Shown piece after piece: positions 33,619 through 42,811 of a stretch of DNA of 64,000 nucleotides. Below the pieces are notes generated by a model, which ran no database searches, was not told the DNA's origin, and saw nothing but the letters and a program-made list of their open reading frames with translations. The stretch's first letter is position 1. Every line of letters begins with the position of its first letter. The position numbers and the translations under genes are program-made. Location: positions 1 through 64,000 of the forward strand of contig WGLV01000008.1 in NCBI GenBank assembly GCA_016125385.1, given 5' to 3'. This DNA is from a bacterium (lineage in GTDB: Bacteria > Hinthialibacterota > Hinthialibacteria > Hinthialibacterales > Hinthialibacteraceae).

Positions 33619-35190
33619 CTATTTTTTCCGCAGTTCATCCCACGGAACAACGCCCACGCGGTCCGCCCAGCGTTGCCAGTCGCTTTGCAGTTCGCGCGCG
33701 CGGTCTCCATTCGAAGCGGCGAGATCGTTCAATTCGCTTCGGTCTTCATCCAGATAGTACAGTTCCCACGCGCCGCTGTCGGTTTTTACCAGTTTCCAGC
33801 CGTCTTTCTGAATCGCGCAGTTCCCCATGTGCTCCCAATACAGCGCTTCATGCGCTTTTCGTTCACCGTTTTCAAACACGGGCAACAGGCTCAGGCCCTC
33901 GGTGGGCTGAACCGGGCGTCCCTGATACGTTTCCGGGTACTCGCCTCCCGCCGCGTCGAGACAGGTGGGTAACAGGTCGATGATATGACCGGCTTCGTGG
34001 GTAATCGTCCCGCCCTGGATGCGTTCGGGCCAGTACGCCACCAGCGGCGTCGAACAGCCGCCTTCATGCACCCAGTGTTTGTACTTGCGGAACGGCGTGT
34101 TGCTGGCCTGCGCCCACGCGCGGCCATAACTTTGAAACGTCTCGCGGGGACCGGGCATGATCGCGGGGTCGTTTCCGGGCCGGCCCTCGTGACAGCCGCC
34201 GTTGTCGCATAAAAACATGACGAGAGTGTTTTCTTCATCGCCGGCCGCGCGCACTTCGTCGAGCAGGCGCCCGATGTTGCGGTCCATACACTCGATCTGA
34301 GCGGCGTACACCGCCATGCGCGCGTCCTGCCAGTCATGGTTTTCCGCGTCTTCCCAGGCCGGGTTCTGCTCTTCACGCGGGCAGAGCGCCCAGCGTTCGT
34401 CGATCGCGCCCAGTTCCCGCATGCGCGCGTAACGCCGCCGCCTCAGCTCATCCCACCCGATCTGGTAACTCCCCCGGTATTTCTCGATATCGGCGGGGTG
34501 GGCGTGCAGCGGCCAGTGCGGCGAGGTGAACGGCAGGTAGAGAAAATACGGCGCGTCTTCGGACGACATCTCGCGCACGAAACGGATGGCGTTATCGGCG
34601 AAGGCGTCCGTCATGTAGTGCCCGGGCCCGAGGTTGTGGATGGGCGTGTTATTTCGCGCGAAACCGCGCCCGTCGTCGAGCTTCCAGTAATTGCAGGCGC
34701 CGCTGAGCAGGCCGTAATACCGGTCGAATCCCCGGTCACAGGGCCAGTGCGGGCGCTGTTCGCCGACGTGCCACTTGCCCGCCATCGCGGTCTGATAGCC
34801 GCTCGCGCCGATCGCCTCGGCGATGGTGACGCACCGGTCGTTAAGGTAACCCTGATAGGCGGGGACGCCCAGATCGTTGATCATATGACCCACCCCGGCC
34901 TGATGGGGATACAGCCCCGTCAGCAGCGACGCCCGCGTGGGGCAGCAGCGCGCCGCATTGTAAAAGCGGGTAAAGCGCACTCCTCCCTGCGCCAGACGGT
35001 CGATGTTGGGCGTATGAATCTCGGACCCGTAACACCCCAGGTCTGAGTAGCCCATGTCGTCGGCCATGATCAGGATGATATTGGGCCGCGTCTGGCCGCG
35101 GGCGATGGAGAACGCGCGGCGAGGCATGGCGGCGCCGGCCGCGGCGGCGGCGCTGGTTTGAAGCAGGCGTCGGCGGGTGATTCGAGTCAT
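33619..35190 (-). CDS. Tat-exported arylsulfatase-type sulfatase
   Basis: Type I sulfatase of 523 residues. The ATG at 35190 lies seven bases after GAGAG (an ATG at 35196 is an alternative). Tat leader TRITRRRLLQTSAAAAAGAA. Metal site IMADDMGYSDLGCYG; formylglycine site C82 in ARCCPTRASLLTG (CxPxR), lysine/His site AMAGKWHVGE, and late metal site LCDNGGCHEG. Length and motif order fit arylsulfatase A-type enzymes. It would release sulfate from a sulfated glycan outside the cytoplasm. It is followed on the same strand by the DUF4434 gene, so the two may act on the same polymer. Confidence 0.93.
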   Translation of the reverse strand: MTRITRRRLLQTSAAAAAGAAMPRRAFSIARGQTRPNIILIMADDMGYSDLGCYGSEIHTPNIDRLAQGGVRFTRFYNAARCCPTRASLLTGLYPHQAGVGHMINDLGVPAYQGYLNDRCVTIAEAIGASGYQTAMAGKWHVGEQRPHWPCDRGFDRYYGLLSGACNYWKLDDGRGFARNNTPIHNLGPGHYMTDAFADNAIRFVREMSSEDAPYFLYLPFTSPHWPLHAHPADIEKYRGSYQIGWDELRRRRYARMRELGAIDERWALCPREEQNPAWEDAENHDWQDARMAVYAAQIECMDRNIGRLLDEVRAAGDEENTLVMFLCDNGGCHEGRPGNDPAIMPGPRETFQSYGRAWAQASNTPFRKYKHWVHEGGCSTPLVAYWPERIQGGTITHEAGHIIDLLPTCLDAAGGEYPETYQGRPVQPTEGLSLLPVFENGERKAHEALYWEHMGNCAIQKDGWKLVKTDSGAWELYYLDEDRSELNDLAASNGDRARELQSDWQRWADRVGVVPWDELRKK

Positions 35191-35346
35191 GGTCATTCTC
35201 TCCCGGATTATCCCGGCCCCCGATCGAAACGCGATTCAGCGGTCAGGGTTTCAAAGCAAGCAATCGAGATCGACGATAACACGAATCGCCGGAGAAAGAA
35301 ACACGCCGTTCACGGGGTTTTTTAGCGAGAAATACGGACACAACAA

Positions 35347-35370
35347 CGCACGAGCAATTTCGCTCGTGCG
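35347..35370 (-). terminator. Hairpin after the frameshifted unknown gene
   Basis: CGCACGAGC (35347-35355) pairs with GCTCGTGCG (35362-35370) around six bases, about 50 bases past the stop at 35418. The tract after it on the minus strand (TTGTTGTGT) is only partly T, so termination is probable but not certain. Confidence 0.5.
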
Positions 35371-35417
35371 CCGTGATTTTCCCAGATTATTCCATATGCT
35401 TTACGGTTTCACAGACA

Positions 35418-36519
35418 TTACTCTTTACGATTCAACAATAAATCTGCCATAGGGAATTCAAACTCTTCTGATTTCAAAACTTGATCCAAACCCTGGATTC
35501 TCCGATAATTCACCAACTTCAAATCCTGATCTTTTTTTAGCACAACATAATACCCAAACTTGGGTTCGATTTTTTCAAGAGCGAGATCTCCTACTTGGTA
35601 AAAAATATATATTAAATCCTTGCATTCTGAAACAAAGCGAACATGTTTAGGAGAAAATTCGTATTCCAGGTATTCCTTCAAGGAATTTTTCTCTGCTCGA
35701 TTTTTAATTTCGCTTTCTAGAATTTTTCGAGAAATCGGATCTACCTTCTCAAAAACTTTATTTAAATTCTTGCTATTATACAAATCTCTTAAAATTCCTC
35801 CAACAAATTGAAGCTCTTCCTCATAATCATTTTGATCCAAGGAAGTACATTCCTTAAGCGGTACAGTTACATCGACATAACTACAATCAAAACAAATTTT
35901 TGCAGCTTCACTGCCTTCAAATAAAAGAGGAATTTCATTTGAAAATTGTATACTCGTTTCTTTTTTTATCGCTTCTCCTAATTTATATTCCAGTCTATTA
36001 AAGGTCGCAAGAAGATGATAAAGCGGTGCTGAGGCAGTAAATGCATACCGATAAAAACCATTAACCTCTTTCAAGATAAAATTTGAATTATATCCATTAT
36101 CCTTCCCAGCCACTGAAAAAATGTGATTACCTTTCCCTAAATTAAAAGCTCGAATTATAACAGCATCTTTAACAAGAGAATTGGAAAGGCGATCTAATAT
36201 AATATCTTCCTTTTCACCTGCAATATTCCTCTCATTCAGGCAAAATTCTTTAATTTTTTTAAAATCGCGATTCGCTAGCTCATCGAGCAAAGTTTTGAGT
36301 GCTTGCAGCTCACTCTTATTTCCCATTTTTATTTCACTAATTTTTCTCTCATAAACAACACTGCTTACTTTCAAGTAAAATGGAGTAAGGTATATCTCAT
36401 CATCAACTCTTATTGGTATCTGATAATACCCTTCATTCTCAGCCGCCGTTACGGACAAAAAAAAAAGGAATGATCACAGACATCAACGCAAATGCGAATA
36501 TTGATTTTCTTAAAAACAT
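35418..36519 (-). CDS. Secreted protein of unknown function, broken by a homopolymer frameshift
   Basis: An ATG at 36519 lies seven bases after GGAG and begins a signal-peptide-like sequence (MFLRKSIFAFALMSVIIPFF). The frame is then lost at ten consecutive A residues (36457-36466 on the plus strand; T on the coding strand) and stops at a TGA a few codons later. With nine bases in the run, the signal peptide would continue into SVTAAENEGYY and the open frame running to 35418, giving about 366 residues. So a single extra base separates signal and body; a sequencing error, a true mutation or slippage are all possible. The body is rich in Lys, Glu, Asn and Ile, very AT-rich compared with flanking genes, and not recognised. 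Confidence 0.65.
36457..36466. repeat. A10 homopolymer at the frameshift site
   Basis: Ten A residues on the plus strand. They are within the signal-peptide codons of the 35418-36519 gene, where nine would restore the frame. Confidence 0.9.
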
Positions 36520-36561
36520 TTTACATCTCCTTTTATTTTCTCAGAAGCAGTTGTCTTAGTT

Positions 36562-37848
36562 TTAAAAATAACTCGAAGCCAACGGAAATGATCTAGGCTC
36601 AATACCAAACATTCTCATATTAAGTTGAGCATAACTTGTCAAAACTACATATGCCCTAACCTCCGCTCCATCAAAATTCAGCGAACCAACGACTTTATTC
36701 CCCAGCGAATCATGGGTCCAAGTCAAATTTATGGACCCAGCCAAACTTGCAGAAAGTGGATTAACGCTTATCTCGTTACAATTTTCCGGCATAGAGTCTC
36801 CAAAACACCATTTACAACAAAGTGTAAAGCGCAATCCTGCACTAAATGAATTATTAATCGATCCTTCATAAATCACATCATCCAAACATCGGTTATCTGT
36901 GTATGATCCATTGATATTTACTGACGTTGAAAAATCCCAAAAAACACCAGCCTGTACTGTCAGAGAAAAATCCAATTGTGGCCATTCATCAATATCTAAT
37001 ACAACTTGCCCACCTGCATATGAAACCGGACCTGATGCAGATATTTCAACTGAAAAGTTACCTGATTCTGTTATTTTCCCATATTCGATTAGTTGATACC
37101 CGGAGGTACAACAATCTTCTTTCTCCACCGTGCCACTTACTTCAGCACTTAACTGACCAATATCACCTGGTGCTAAACTAAGCAACATATTCAATCCGGT
37201 CTTAAATCCAACAGGAAGAGTATAACTAGACGTAAAACTAATTTTAGGATTTTCTGGTTCACAAGCCGGCGTCGGAGTCGGGGTTATAGTCGGCGTTGGC
37301 GTCGGCGTCGGTGTTGGCGTGATCGTCGACGTCGGCGTTACCGTTGGTGGAAGTCCTGGATAGCCCATAGTAACTGAAATACTGGCGCCGCAGCCCGCGA
37401 CTATATCCGGTTGACCGGAACAAAGCCCCCCGCTGCACGACCAACCCGCGAACTGCCCTGAAATCATCCACGATCCGGACGACGAAAAGGTCACGTCCGC
37501 GCCCCAGTCGTCCCACGGACTGATGCTCACCCCCGTGCTGGGCGATTTTGACCACTGCGTTCCTTCAAGCAGGCTGCAATCGCCCCAATCGGGGTCGGGC
37601 GCGCAACACGGCGGCGGATAGGGAAAATCGGCGGCGTGATCGAACCAGAACGTCACCGGCGGCTCGCCCGACTCAAAGGTATAGTTCAAGCTGGTGGGCC
37701 CTTCGATTCCCTTGGTGTCGGCCAGACACACCGTCCCCGCCAGATTCAGCACCAGAATCGAACAACCCGAAGGGCCGCTGCAATCCGGGTCCGGCTCATA
37801 CGCCCGGGCGTTCATCGCCCCCAACCCAACCGCCAAAACCGCCGTCAT
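36562..37848 (-). CDS. Secreted Cys-rich protein with Thr-Pro linker
   Basis: Protein of about 428 residues from the ATG at 37848, nine bases after GGGGGAG (an open frame to a TTG at 37905 would add 19 residues). A hydrophobic leader (MTAVLAVGLGAMNARA) precedes a Cys-rich N-terminal domain (CCAPDPDWGDC, CSGGLCSGQPD). A Thr-Pro repeat linker follows (about residues 168-195), then a C-terminal beta-rich domain with CC pairs (EDCCTSGY, LCCKWCFGD). The DNA is GC-rich before the linker and clearly AT-richer after it, as if two sources were joined. Function unknown; the linker suggests an extracellular multidomain protein. Confidence 0.65.
   Translation of the reverse strand: MTAVLAVGLGAMNARAYEPDPDCSGPSGCSILVLNLAGTVCLADTKGIEGPTSLNYTFESGEPPVTFWFDHAADFPYPPPCCAPDPDWGDCSLLEGTQWSKSPSTGVSISPWDDWGADVTFSSSGSWMISGQFAGWSCSGGLCSGQPDIVAGCGASISVTMGYPGLPPTVTPTSTITPTPTPTPTPTITPTPTPACEPENPKISFTSSYTLPVGFKTGLNMLLSLAPGDIGQLSAEVSGTVEKEDCCTSGYQLIEYGKITESGNFSVEISASGPVSYAGGQVVLDIDEWPQLDFSLTVQAGVFWDFSTSVNINGSYTDNRCLDDVIYEGSINNSFSAGLRFTLCCKWCFGDSMPENCNEISVNPLSASLAGSINLTWTHDSLGNKVVGSLNFDGAEVRAYVVLTSYAQLNMRMFGIEPRSFPLASSYF
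37262..37345. repeat. Short tandem repeat coding a Thr-Pro linker
   Basis: Units of GTCGGC/GTTGGC/GTCGGT follow each other on the plus strand; on the minus strand they read as alternating Thr and Pro codons. Repeat number could vary between strains. Confidence 0.8.
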
Positions 37849-38068
37849 GAGATGAATCTCCCCCTGCTGATGAAACCAACGATAAAATGACGGTATAAAA
37901 TTCAAATGTTTTCGTCAATAGAATATCCTGATAAAAAATATTCTAATAATAGACGATAATAGTCGGCAATCGCATTTCATGCGATGATTTTGGTACTTTC
38001 GTGTTATGCGAAAGCGTGGCGGGAGGGAGCGGTTACAAAAAACACGCTCATCTCAGCGGGGGAGACGC

Positions 38069-38467
38069 TCAGACGGGGAGGGCCGACTCCAGATTTTTGT
38101 TATCTTTCAGCACGGCTTCAATATGACTGACGATCGAATCGCGGTCGGCGGCGCGGCAGATCATACTGATCCCGTATGAATACCAATCGTTGGCCTGGGC
38201 GGCGGGGTCCGCGTCGACCAGCACGATAATCGGCCTGCCGTGAAAATGCTCGCGCAACCAGCGCAACAGGCTGGCGTCGTTCGGCGATTTGACCCGGCCG
38301 TCCCACAGGCAAAACAGCGGAGGATTCATCGCGACGACGCGCGCCGCGTCTTTCCGTGTGAGCGAATACGAATCGAGACCGAACTGGGTAAACAGAAAGC
38401 GGTTCAGCGTAATCGCCAGGTTCTGATCGTTCGTGATGATGACCGCGGAATCGGTTAAAGGAATCAT
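38069..38467 (-). CDS. Receiver-like domain protein, probably degenerate
   Basis: Single-domain protein of 132 residues with the alternating strand-helix pattern of response regulator receivers: SAVIITNDQNLAITLNRFLF, PLFCLWDGRV, RPIIVLVDADP and SMICRAADRDSIVSHIEAVL. The acidic pair after strand 1 is reduced to ND, and the phosphoacceptor position corresponds to WDGR with one Asp. The strand-5 lysine is not evident. It may be a non-phosphorylated receiver-like protein. No kinase or output domain is adjacent. Confidence 0.55.
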   Translation of the reverse strand: MIPLTDSAVIITNDQNLAITLNRFLFTQFGLDSYSLTRKDAARVVAMNPPLFCLWDGRVKSPNDASLLRWLREHFHGRPIIVLVDADPAAQANDWYSYGISMICRAADRDSIVSHIEAVLKDNKNLESALPV

Positions 38468-39079
38468 GGTTTTACAGCGTTACTCATTGTGAAGATTGGT
38501 CAGGCGGTTGGTATAAGTGGCAAGAATGGCGCCGATTTCAAAAACTTGACCGATAATCGGCCTTCGATCCGCCAAAAATATCTATCCAAAGTAAAATAAG
38601 TGGATTACAACATTCGATTCAATCAGGGCAACAAGCCAAACTCTGGAATATTCAGTTACAGAGACAGTAATCTGTAACCCGCGAACGGTTTTCAGTAACG
38701 GCGTCAATTACAATCGGAGTAAATTCCAATTTTGAGCCTGATTTAGTTTATATAGCGGGATGAAACCGCTTTTTATGGAGCGCCCATCCGTCGCCATCCA
38801 CCGATCGATCGCTCTCACTCGACGTAATCATCGCCTCTCCTGACCGATCGTCTCGCCTCCCATTCCTGGAGACCAACGCAGAAAGTCAGCTGGCGCCGCC
38901 GGTCTGGTATGTTAAGGTTTGATTAGAGTTCGCCTCCACAATTTGACGAAAACGTCCTGTTCAAGCGCAATTTTCGCTCGATTTAACATTCCGCTAACAA
39001 TTCCGGGTTACTCTTTCAAACTGATTTCAGGCGTGTACACACAAAAGATAAAGTTTCTTGAATCCAAGGAGCGAATTGA
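38468..39079. other. Long intergenic region upstream of pstS
   Basis: Gap of 612 bases. It contains an 8-bp inverted repeat (GTTACAGA at 38655-38662, TCTGTAAC at 38671-38678) and the candidate Pho box near pstS. I see no supported open frame or RNA gene. Confidence 0.55.
38983..38999 (+). promoter_or_regulatory. Candidate Pho box upstream of pstS
   Basis: TTAACA (38983-38988) and CTAACA (38994-38999) are direct repeats 11 bases apart, the spacing of TTAACA-type PhoP boxes. They lie about 80 bases before the pstS start. No regulator gene is in the window. Confidence 0.45.
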
Positions 39080-40057
39080 ATGATCACCATCCAAAGAATA
39101 ACCCACGGAATCCTGGCGATAGCGTTCGCGATGACGCTCTCCGCGTCGGCCCAGGTTCAACTGGACCCCAAACTCCCGGTTTATGAACCGGTTCAAGGCG
39201 TACAGGGTTCCATCAAAAGCGTCGGCTCCGACACGATGAACAACCTGATGACGCTCTGGGCTGAAGGTTTTAACAAGTTTTATCCCAACGTTCAGGTTGA
39301 AATCGAAGGCAAAGGCTCGTCGACCGCCCCCCCGGCGTTGATCGAGGGGCAGTCGAATTTCGGCCCCATGAGCCGAGAGATGAAAGACTCTGAAATCGAT
39401 CAGTTTGAAGCGAAATTCGGCTATAAACCCACCCGGCTTGAAACCAGCCTCGACGTGGTCGCGGTCTACGTCAACAAAGATAATCCGATCAAAGGGCTGA
39501 CTCTGAAACAGGTCGACGCGATCTTCTCAAAAAACCGTCTCGGCGGGTATCCTAATGAAATCGCCGCCTGGGGCGACGCCGGTCTGCCCGCGCCCTGGGC
39601 CAACATGCCGATCAGCCTCTACGGCCGCAACTCGGCGTCAGGCACTTACGGTTTCTTCAAAGAACACACCCTGTTCAACGGCGATTATAAAGATTCCGTA
39701 AAAGAACAACCGGGCAGTTCATCGGTGGTTCAGGGCGTCGCCAGCGATAAGGCGGGAATCGGTTATAGCGGCATTGGCTACAAAACCGCCGACGTCCGCG
39801 CCGTTCCGCTCGGCAAGGAAGAAGGGAAATATTTTGAGGCGAATGCTGAAGACGCCTACACCGGCGCCTACCCGCTCTCCCGTTTTCTCTTTTTGTACGT
39901 CAACTACAAGCCGGGCAGCGACCTCGACCCGCTTCGCAAAGAATTTCTCAAGTTCGTCTTCAGCAAGCAGGGGCAGGAAGCCGTCATTAAAGACGGGTAT
40001 TATCCCATCAGTGCGGCTCTGGCGAAAAAGAATCTCGAACGCATCGGCGTCAAATAG
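39080..40057 (+). CDS. pstS: Phosphate ABC transporter substrate-binding protein
   Basis: Periplasmic phosphate-binding protein of 325 residues, first gene of pstS-pstC-pstA-pstB-phoU. A Sec signal peptide ends near ASAQV. Phosphate-contact motifs: KSVGSDTMNNLM, EGKGSSTAPPALIEG, and YGRNSASGTYGFFKE. AAGGAG precedes the ATG by eight bases. A candidate Pho box lies upstream and a strong hairpin follows the stop, so it may be expressed more than the downstream transport genes. Confidence 0.95.
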   Translation: MITIQRITHGILAIAFAMTLSASAQVQLDPKLPVYEPVQGVQGSIKSVGSDTMNNLMTLWAEGFNKFYPNVQVEIEGKGSSTAPPALIEGQSNFGPMSREMKDSEIDQFEAKFGYKPTRLETSLDVVAVYVNKDNPIKGLTLKQVDAIFSKNRLGGYPNEIAAWGDAGLPAPWANMPISLYGRNSASGTYGFFKEHTLFNGDYKDSVKEQPGSSSVVQGVASDKAGIGYSGIGYKTADVRAVPLGKEEGKYFEANAEDAYTGAYPLSRFLFLYVNYKPGSDLDPLRKEFLKFVFSKQGQEAVIKDGYYPISAALAKKNLERIGVK

Positions 40058-40098
40058 CCGATCGGCCTATCGCACACCAAAGCAGTTTGCTGACATCA

Positions 40099-40130
40099 GG
40101 GCGGCGGGATAGCTCCGCCGCCCTCTTTTC
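40099..40130 (+). terminator. Hairpin between pstS and pstC (attenuator-like)
   Basis: GGGCGGCGG (40099-40107) pairs with CCGCCGCCC (40115-40123) around GATAGCT-like bases, followed by TCTTTTCTT. It would cause partial termination or 3' protection of the pstS mRNA. Confidence 0.75.
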
Positions 40131-40210
40131 TTGAACGCGGCGCGGCTTTTTGCCATGATGAACCAACGAAACCGTTTCATCTCAATCAATCAGAACCACA
40201 AGCGGTATCC

Positions 40211-42811
40211 ATGAATCCATCCAACCCAGCCTCCACCTCGTTCACGGGGCGCAGCGTCACCCGCAAAACCCACTGGACCGTTCATCTGGCCGACCACGTC
40301 TCGCGATGGATGATCACGGTGGGCGGAATCGGCGCCATCGCCGCCATCTCGGTCGTGATGGTGTTTCTGGCGTGGGTCGCCGTTCCGTTGTTTCTTCCCG
40401 CTTCGCTCAATGAGGTCTCCACCTTTCAGGCGCCGTGGGCGGCGGACGCGAACGTCATCCTCGACGGCATTGATGAATATCAGCAGATGGGTTGGGCGCT
40501 GACCGGCGATGGCTCTCTCATCGTCTACCGGATGGATTCCGGCGAGATCCTTTCACAATCCGCCGTCGCGGAAGGCCGCGCCATTACGGCTTCGGCTTAT
40601 TTTCCCAACTTCAGCCAGATGGTGATCGGTTTCAGCGATGGAACCGTATCCATCGCGGACGTCAAGTACGACTACCAGTTTCTGGACCCCTCCGATACGC
40701 CGGACGAATATCACGATATGGCGGTGAATGAGACCCGCGTTCAGGACGGCGCGCTGCTGACCCGCATACCAAACGGGCAATACCGGCGCCAGTCGTTTTC
40801 AATCGAACCCAAAGAGCCCATCGATCTGGGTGACGACGATTCCGCGGTCACCGGCCTCGACTACACCGTCAGCCCCAGCGGTCTCGTCTTCGCCGCTCTC
40901 TCCGACAACGGAACCCTCAGCGTCAACCATCTTGAAGAACGCACCAACTTCATGACGGGCGAAACCGCCTACACCGCCTCCGGCAGGCGTATCGCCTATG
41001 AATCCGGCGCGGCGGGGCCGCCCTCGTTCATCAGGATCACCGGTTTGGGCGACAACATCTATCTCATCTGGAAAGATGGAACGCTGCATCGGTACGACGC
41101 CCGGTCCGACGACGCTCCCCTGCTGGAAACTCTCGACCTGACCGGGGATAACGCGCAAGTCACCACCGCGCGATTTCTGATTGGCCGAAACACGCTTCTG
41201 GTGGGCGATTCGAACGGCGAAGTACACAGCTGGTTCCGCGTTCGCCGCCCCGGCGCCAATACGGCCGATGAACGCGTACTGGTTGACGCGCGCGGCTTTG
41301 GACGCGGCGGCTCTCCGGTCACCACACTCGCGGTCTCGCAACGCGGGCGCATTTTCGCCGTGGGCTACCAGGATGGTCATATTGAACTCACGCATGGAAC
41401 CAGCGCCAAACAACTCGCCAACATCCATCTCGAAGACGGCGGACCTGTTTCTCTACTGAATCTCCCGGGCAAAGACGACGGCCTGCTGGCGGGCGCGGGC
41501 GGTTCGATCCACCGCTGGACGCTTGATCCCGGACACCCCGAAGTCACCTGGGCCTCAATCTTCACGCCGGTGTGGTATGAAGGCTATGAAAAACCGATGT
41601 ACGTCTGGCAGTCGTCGAGCGGCACCGACGACTTCGAACCCAAGTATGGTCTGTATCCGCTGATTTTCGGCTCGGTGAAGGCGACTTTTTATTCGATGCT
41701 GTTCGGGCTTCCTTTGGCGCTGCTGGCGGCGATATATACCAGCGAATTTCTCAGCCCGCGCAGCAAAGCGATGATCAAACCCACCATTGAACTGATGGCG
41801 AGCCTGCCCAGCGTGGTGCTGGGTTTTCTGGCGGCGCTGGTTTTCGCCCCGTGGATCGAAAAAATCGTACCCGCCACGCTCTGTATGTTCGCCACGCTGC
41901 CTCTTACCTTTCTGGCGGGCGCCTATCTGTTTCAGATGCTGCCTGAATACTGGTATCTGCGGCTTTCGCGATATCGTTTCATCCTCATTCTCGCGGTGAT
42001 GCCGCTGGGCTTTTGCTGGGCGCTCCAGTTGGGGCCGGTGGCCGAACGCTGGCTGTTCGCCGGCGACATCCGCCTCTGGCTCGACGGACAGATCGGCGGA
42101 GCGACCGGCGGCTGGATGTTCCCCATGACGCCCATTTGTGCGCTCGCGGCGTTCGTGGTGATGATCCGCTGGGTCAACCCCTGGCTTCGCGTGTATACCG
42201 CGAACTGGGGCCGGGGCGCGATGGCGATCGCCGACGCCGTTCGGGCGCTGGCCGGCGTCGCGATGGCGCTGGGAGGCGCGCTGGCGGTTTCGTCGCTGTT
42301 CGCCGCCATCGGGCTTGATCCGCGCGGCGCCTACATCGGCACCTACGTACAGCGCAACGCGCTGATCGTGGGCTTCGTCATGGGCTTCGCGGTGATCCCC
42401 ATCATATACACCATCGCCGACGACGCGCTCTCCAGCGTACCCGATCACTTGCGCTCGGCGTCGCTGGGCTGCGGCGCCACCCCGTGGCAGACCGCCCTCT
42501 ATATCGTCATCCCGACGGCGATGAGCGGCCTGTTTTCAGCCACCATGATCGGCCTGGGCCGCGCGGTGGGTGAAACCATGATCGTACTGATGGCGGCGGG
42601 TAATACGCCGGTGATGGACTGGAATATCTTCAACGGCTTCAGAACGCTCTCCGCCAACATCGCGGTCGAACTGCCTGAAGCGGTCCGTAACAGCACTCAT
42701 TACCGCATGCTCTTTCTGGCGGCGTTAACGCTGTTCGTCATGACCTTCATCCTCAACACCGTCGCGGAACTGGTTCGGCTCCGGTTCCGGAAACGGACGT
42801 ATGAACTATGA
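40211..42811 (+). CDS. pstC: Phosphate ABC transporter permease PstC with large beta-rich insertion
   Basis: Inner-membrane permease of 866 residues, far longer than the usual 300. After one membrane segment (about 35-60) there is a soluble region of about 390 residues with repeated strand units (WALTGDGSLIVYRMDSGE, SPSGLVFAALSDNGTLSVN, IFAVGYQDGHIELT) that reads like a beta-propeller of WD40 type. The permease domain follows (about 480-866) with LASLPSVVLGFLAAL, EEAL-equivalent loop SSVPDHLRSASLGCGATPWQT and IGLGRAVGETMIVLMAAGN. Such long PstC forms occur in several bacteria. Its stop overlaps the pstA start (ATGA). Confidence 0.92.
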   Translation: MNPSNPASTSFTGRSVTRKTHWTVHLADHVSRWMITVGGIGAIAAISVVMVFLAWVAVPLFLPASLNEVSTFQAPWAADANVILDGIDEYQQMGWALTGDGSLIVYRMDSGEILSQSAVAEGRAITASAYFPNFSQMVIGFSDGTVSIADVKYDYQFLDPSDTPDEYHDMAVNETRVQDGALLTRIPNGQYRRQSFSIEPKEPIDLGDDDSAVTGLDYTVSPSGLVFAALSDNGTLSVNHLEERTNFMTGETAYTASGRRIAYESGAAGPPSFIRITGLGDNIYLIWKDGTLHRYDARSDDAPLLETLDLTGDNAQVTTARFLIGRNTLLVGDSNGEVHSWFRVRRPGANTADERVLVDARGFGRGGSPVTTLAVSQRGRIFAVGYQDGHIELTHGTSAKQLANIHLEDGGPVSLLNLPGKDDGLLAGAGGSIHRWTLDPGHPEVTWASIFTPVWYEGYEKPMYVWQSSSGTDDFEPKYGLYPLIFGSVKATFYSMLFGLPLALLAAIYTSEFLSPRSKAMIKPTIELMASLPSVVLGFLAALVFAPWIEKIVPATLCMFATLPLTFLAGAYLFQMLPEYWYLRLSRYRFILILAVMPLGFCWALQLGPVAERWLFAGDIRLWLDGQIGGATGGWMFPMTPICALAAFVVMIRWVNPWLRVYTANWGRGAMAIADAVRALAGVAMALGGALAVSSLFAAIGLDPRGAYIGTYVQRNALIVGFVMGFAVIPIIYTIADDALSSVPDHLRSASLGCGATPWQTALYIVIPTAMSGLFSATMIGLGRAVGETMIVLMAAGNTPVMDWNIFNGFRTLSANIAVELPEAVRNSTHYRMLFLAALTLFVMTFILNTVAELVRLRFRKRTYEL

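Noticed and set aside
37262-37345. Short tandem repeats considered as a CRISPR array
   Set aside because: The units are six bases long without spacers and encode a Thr-Pro linker in frame.
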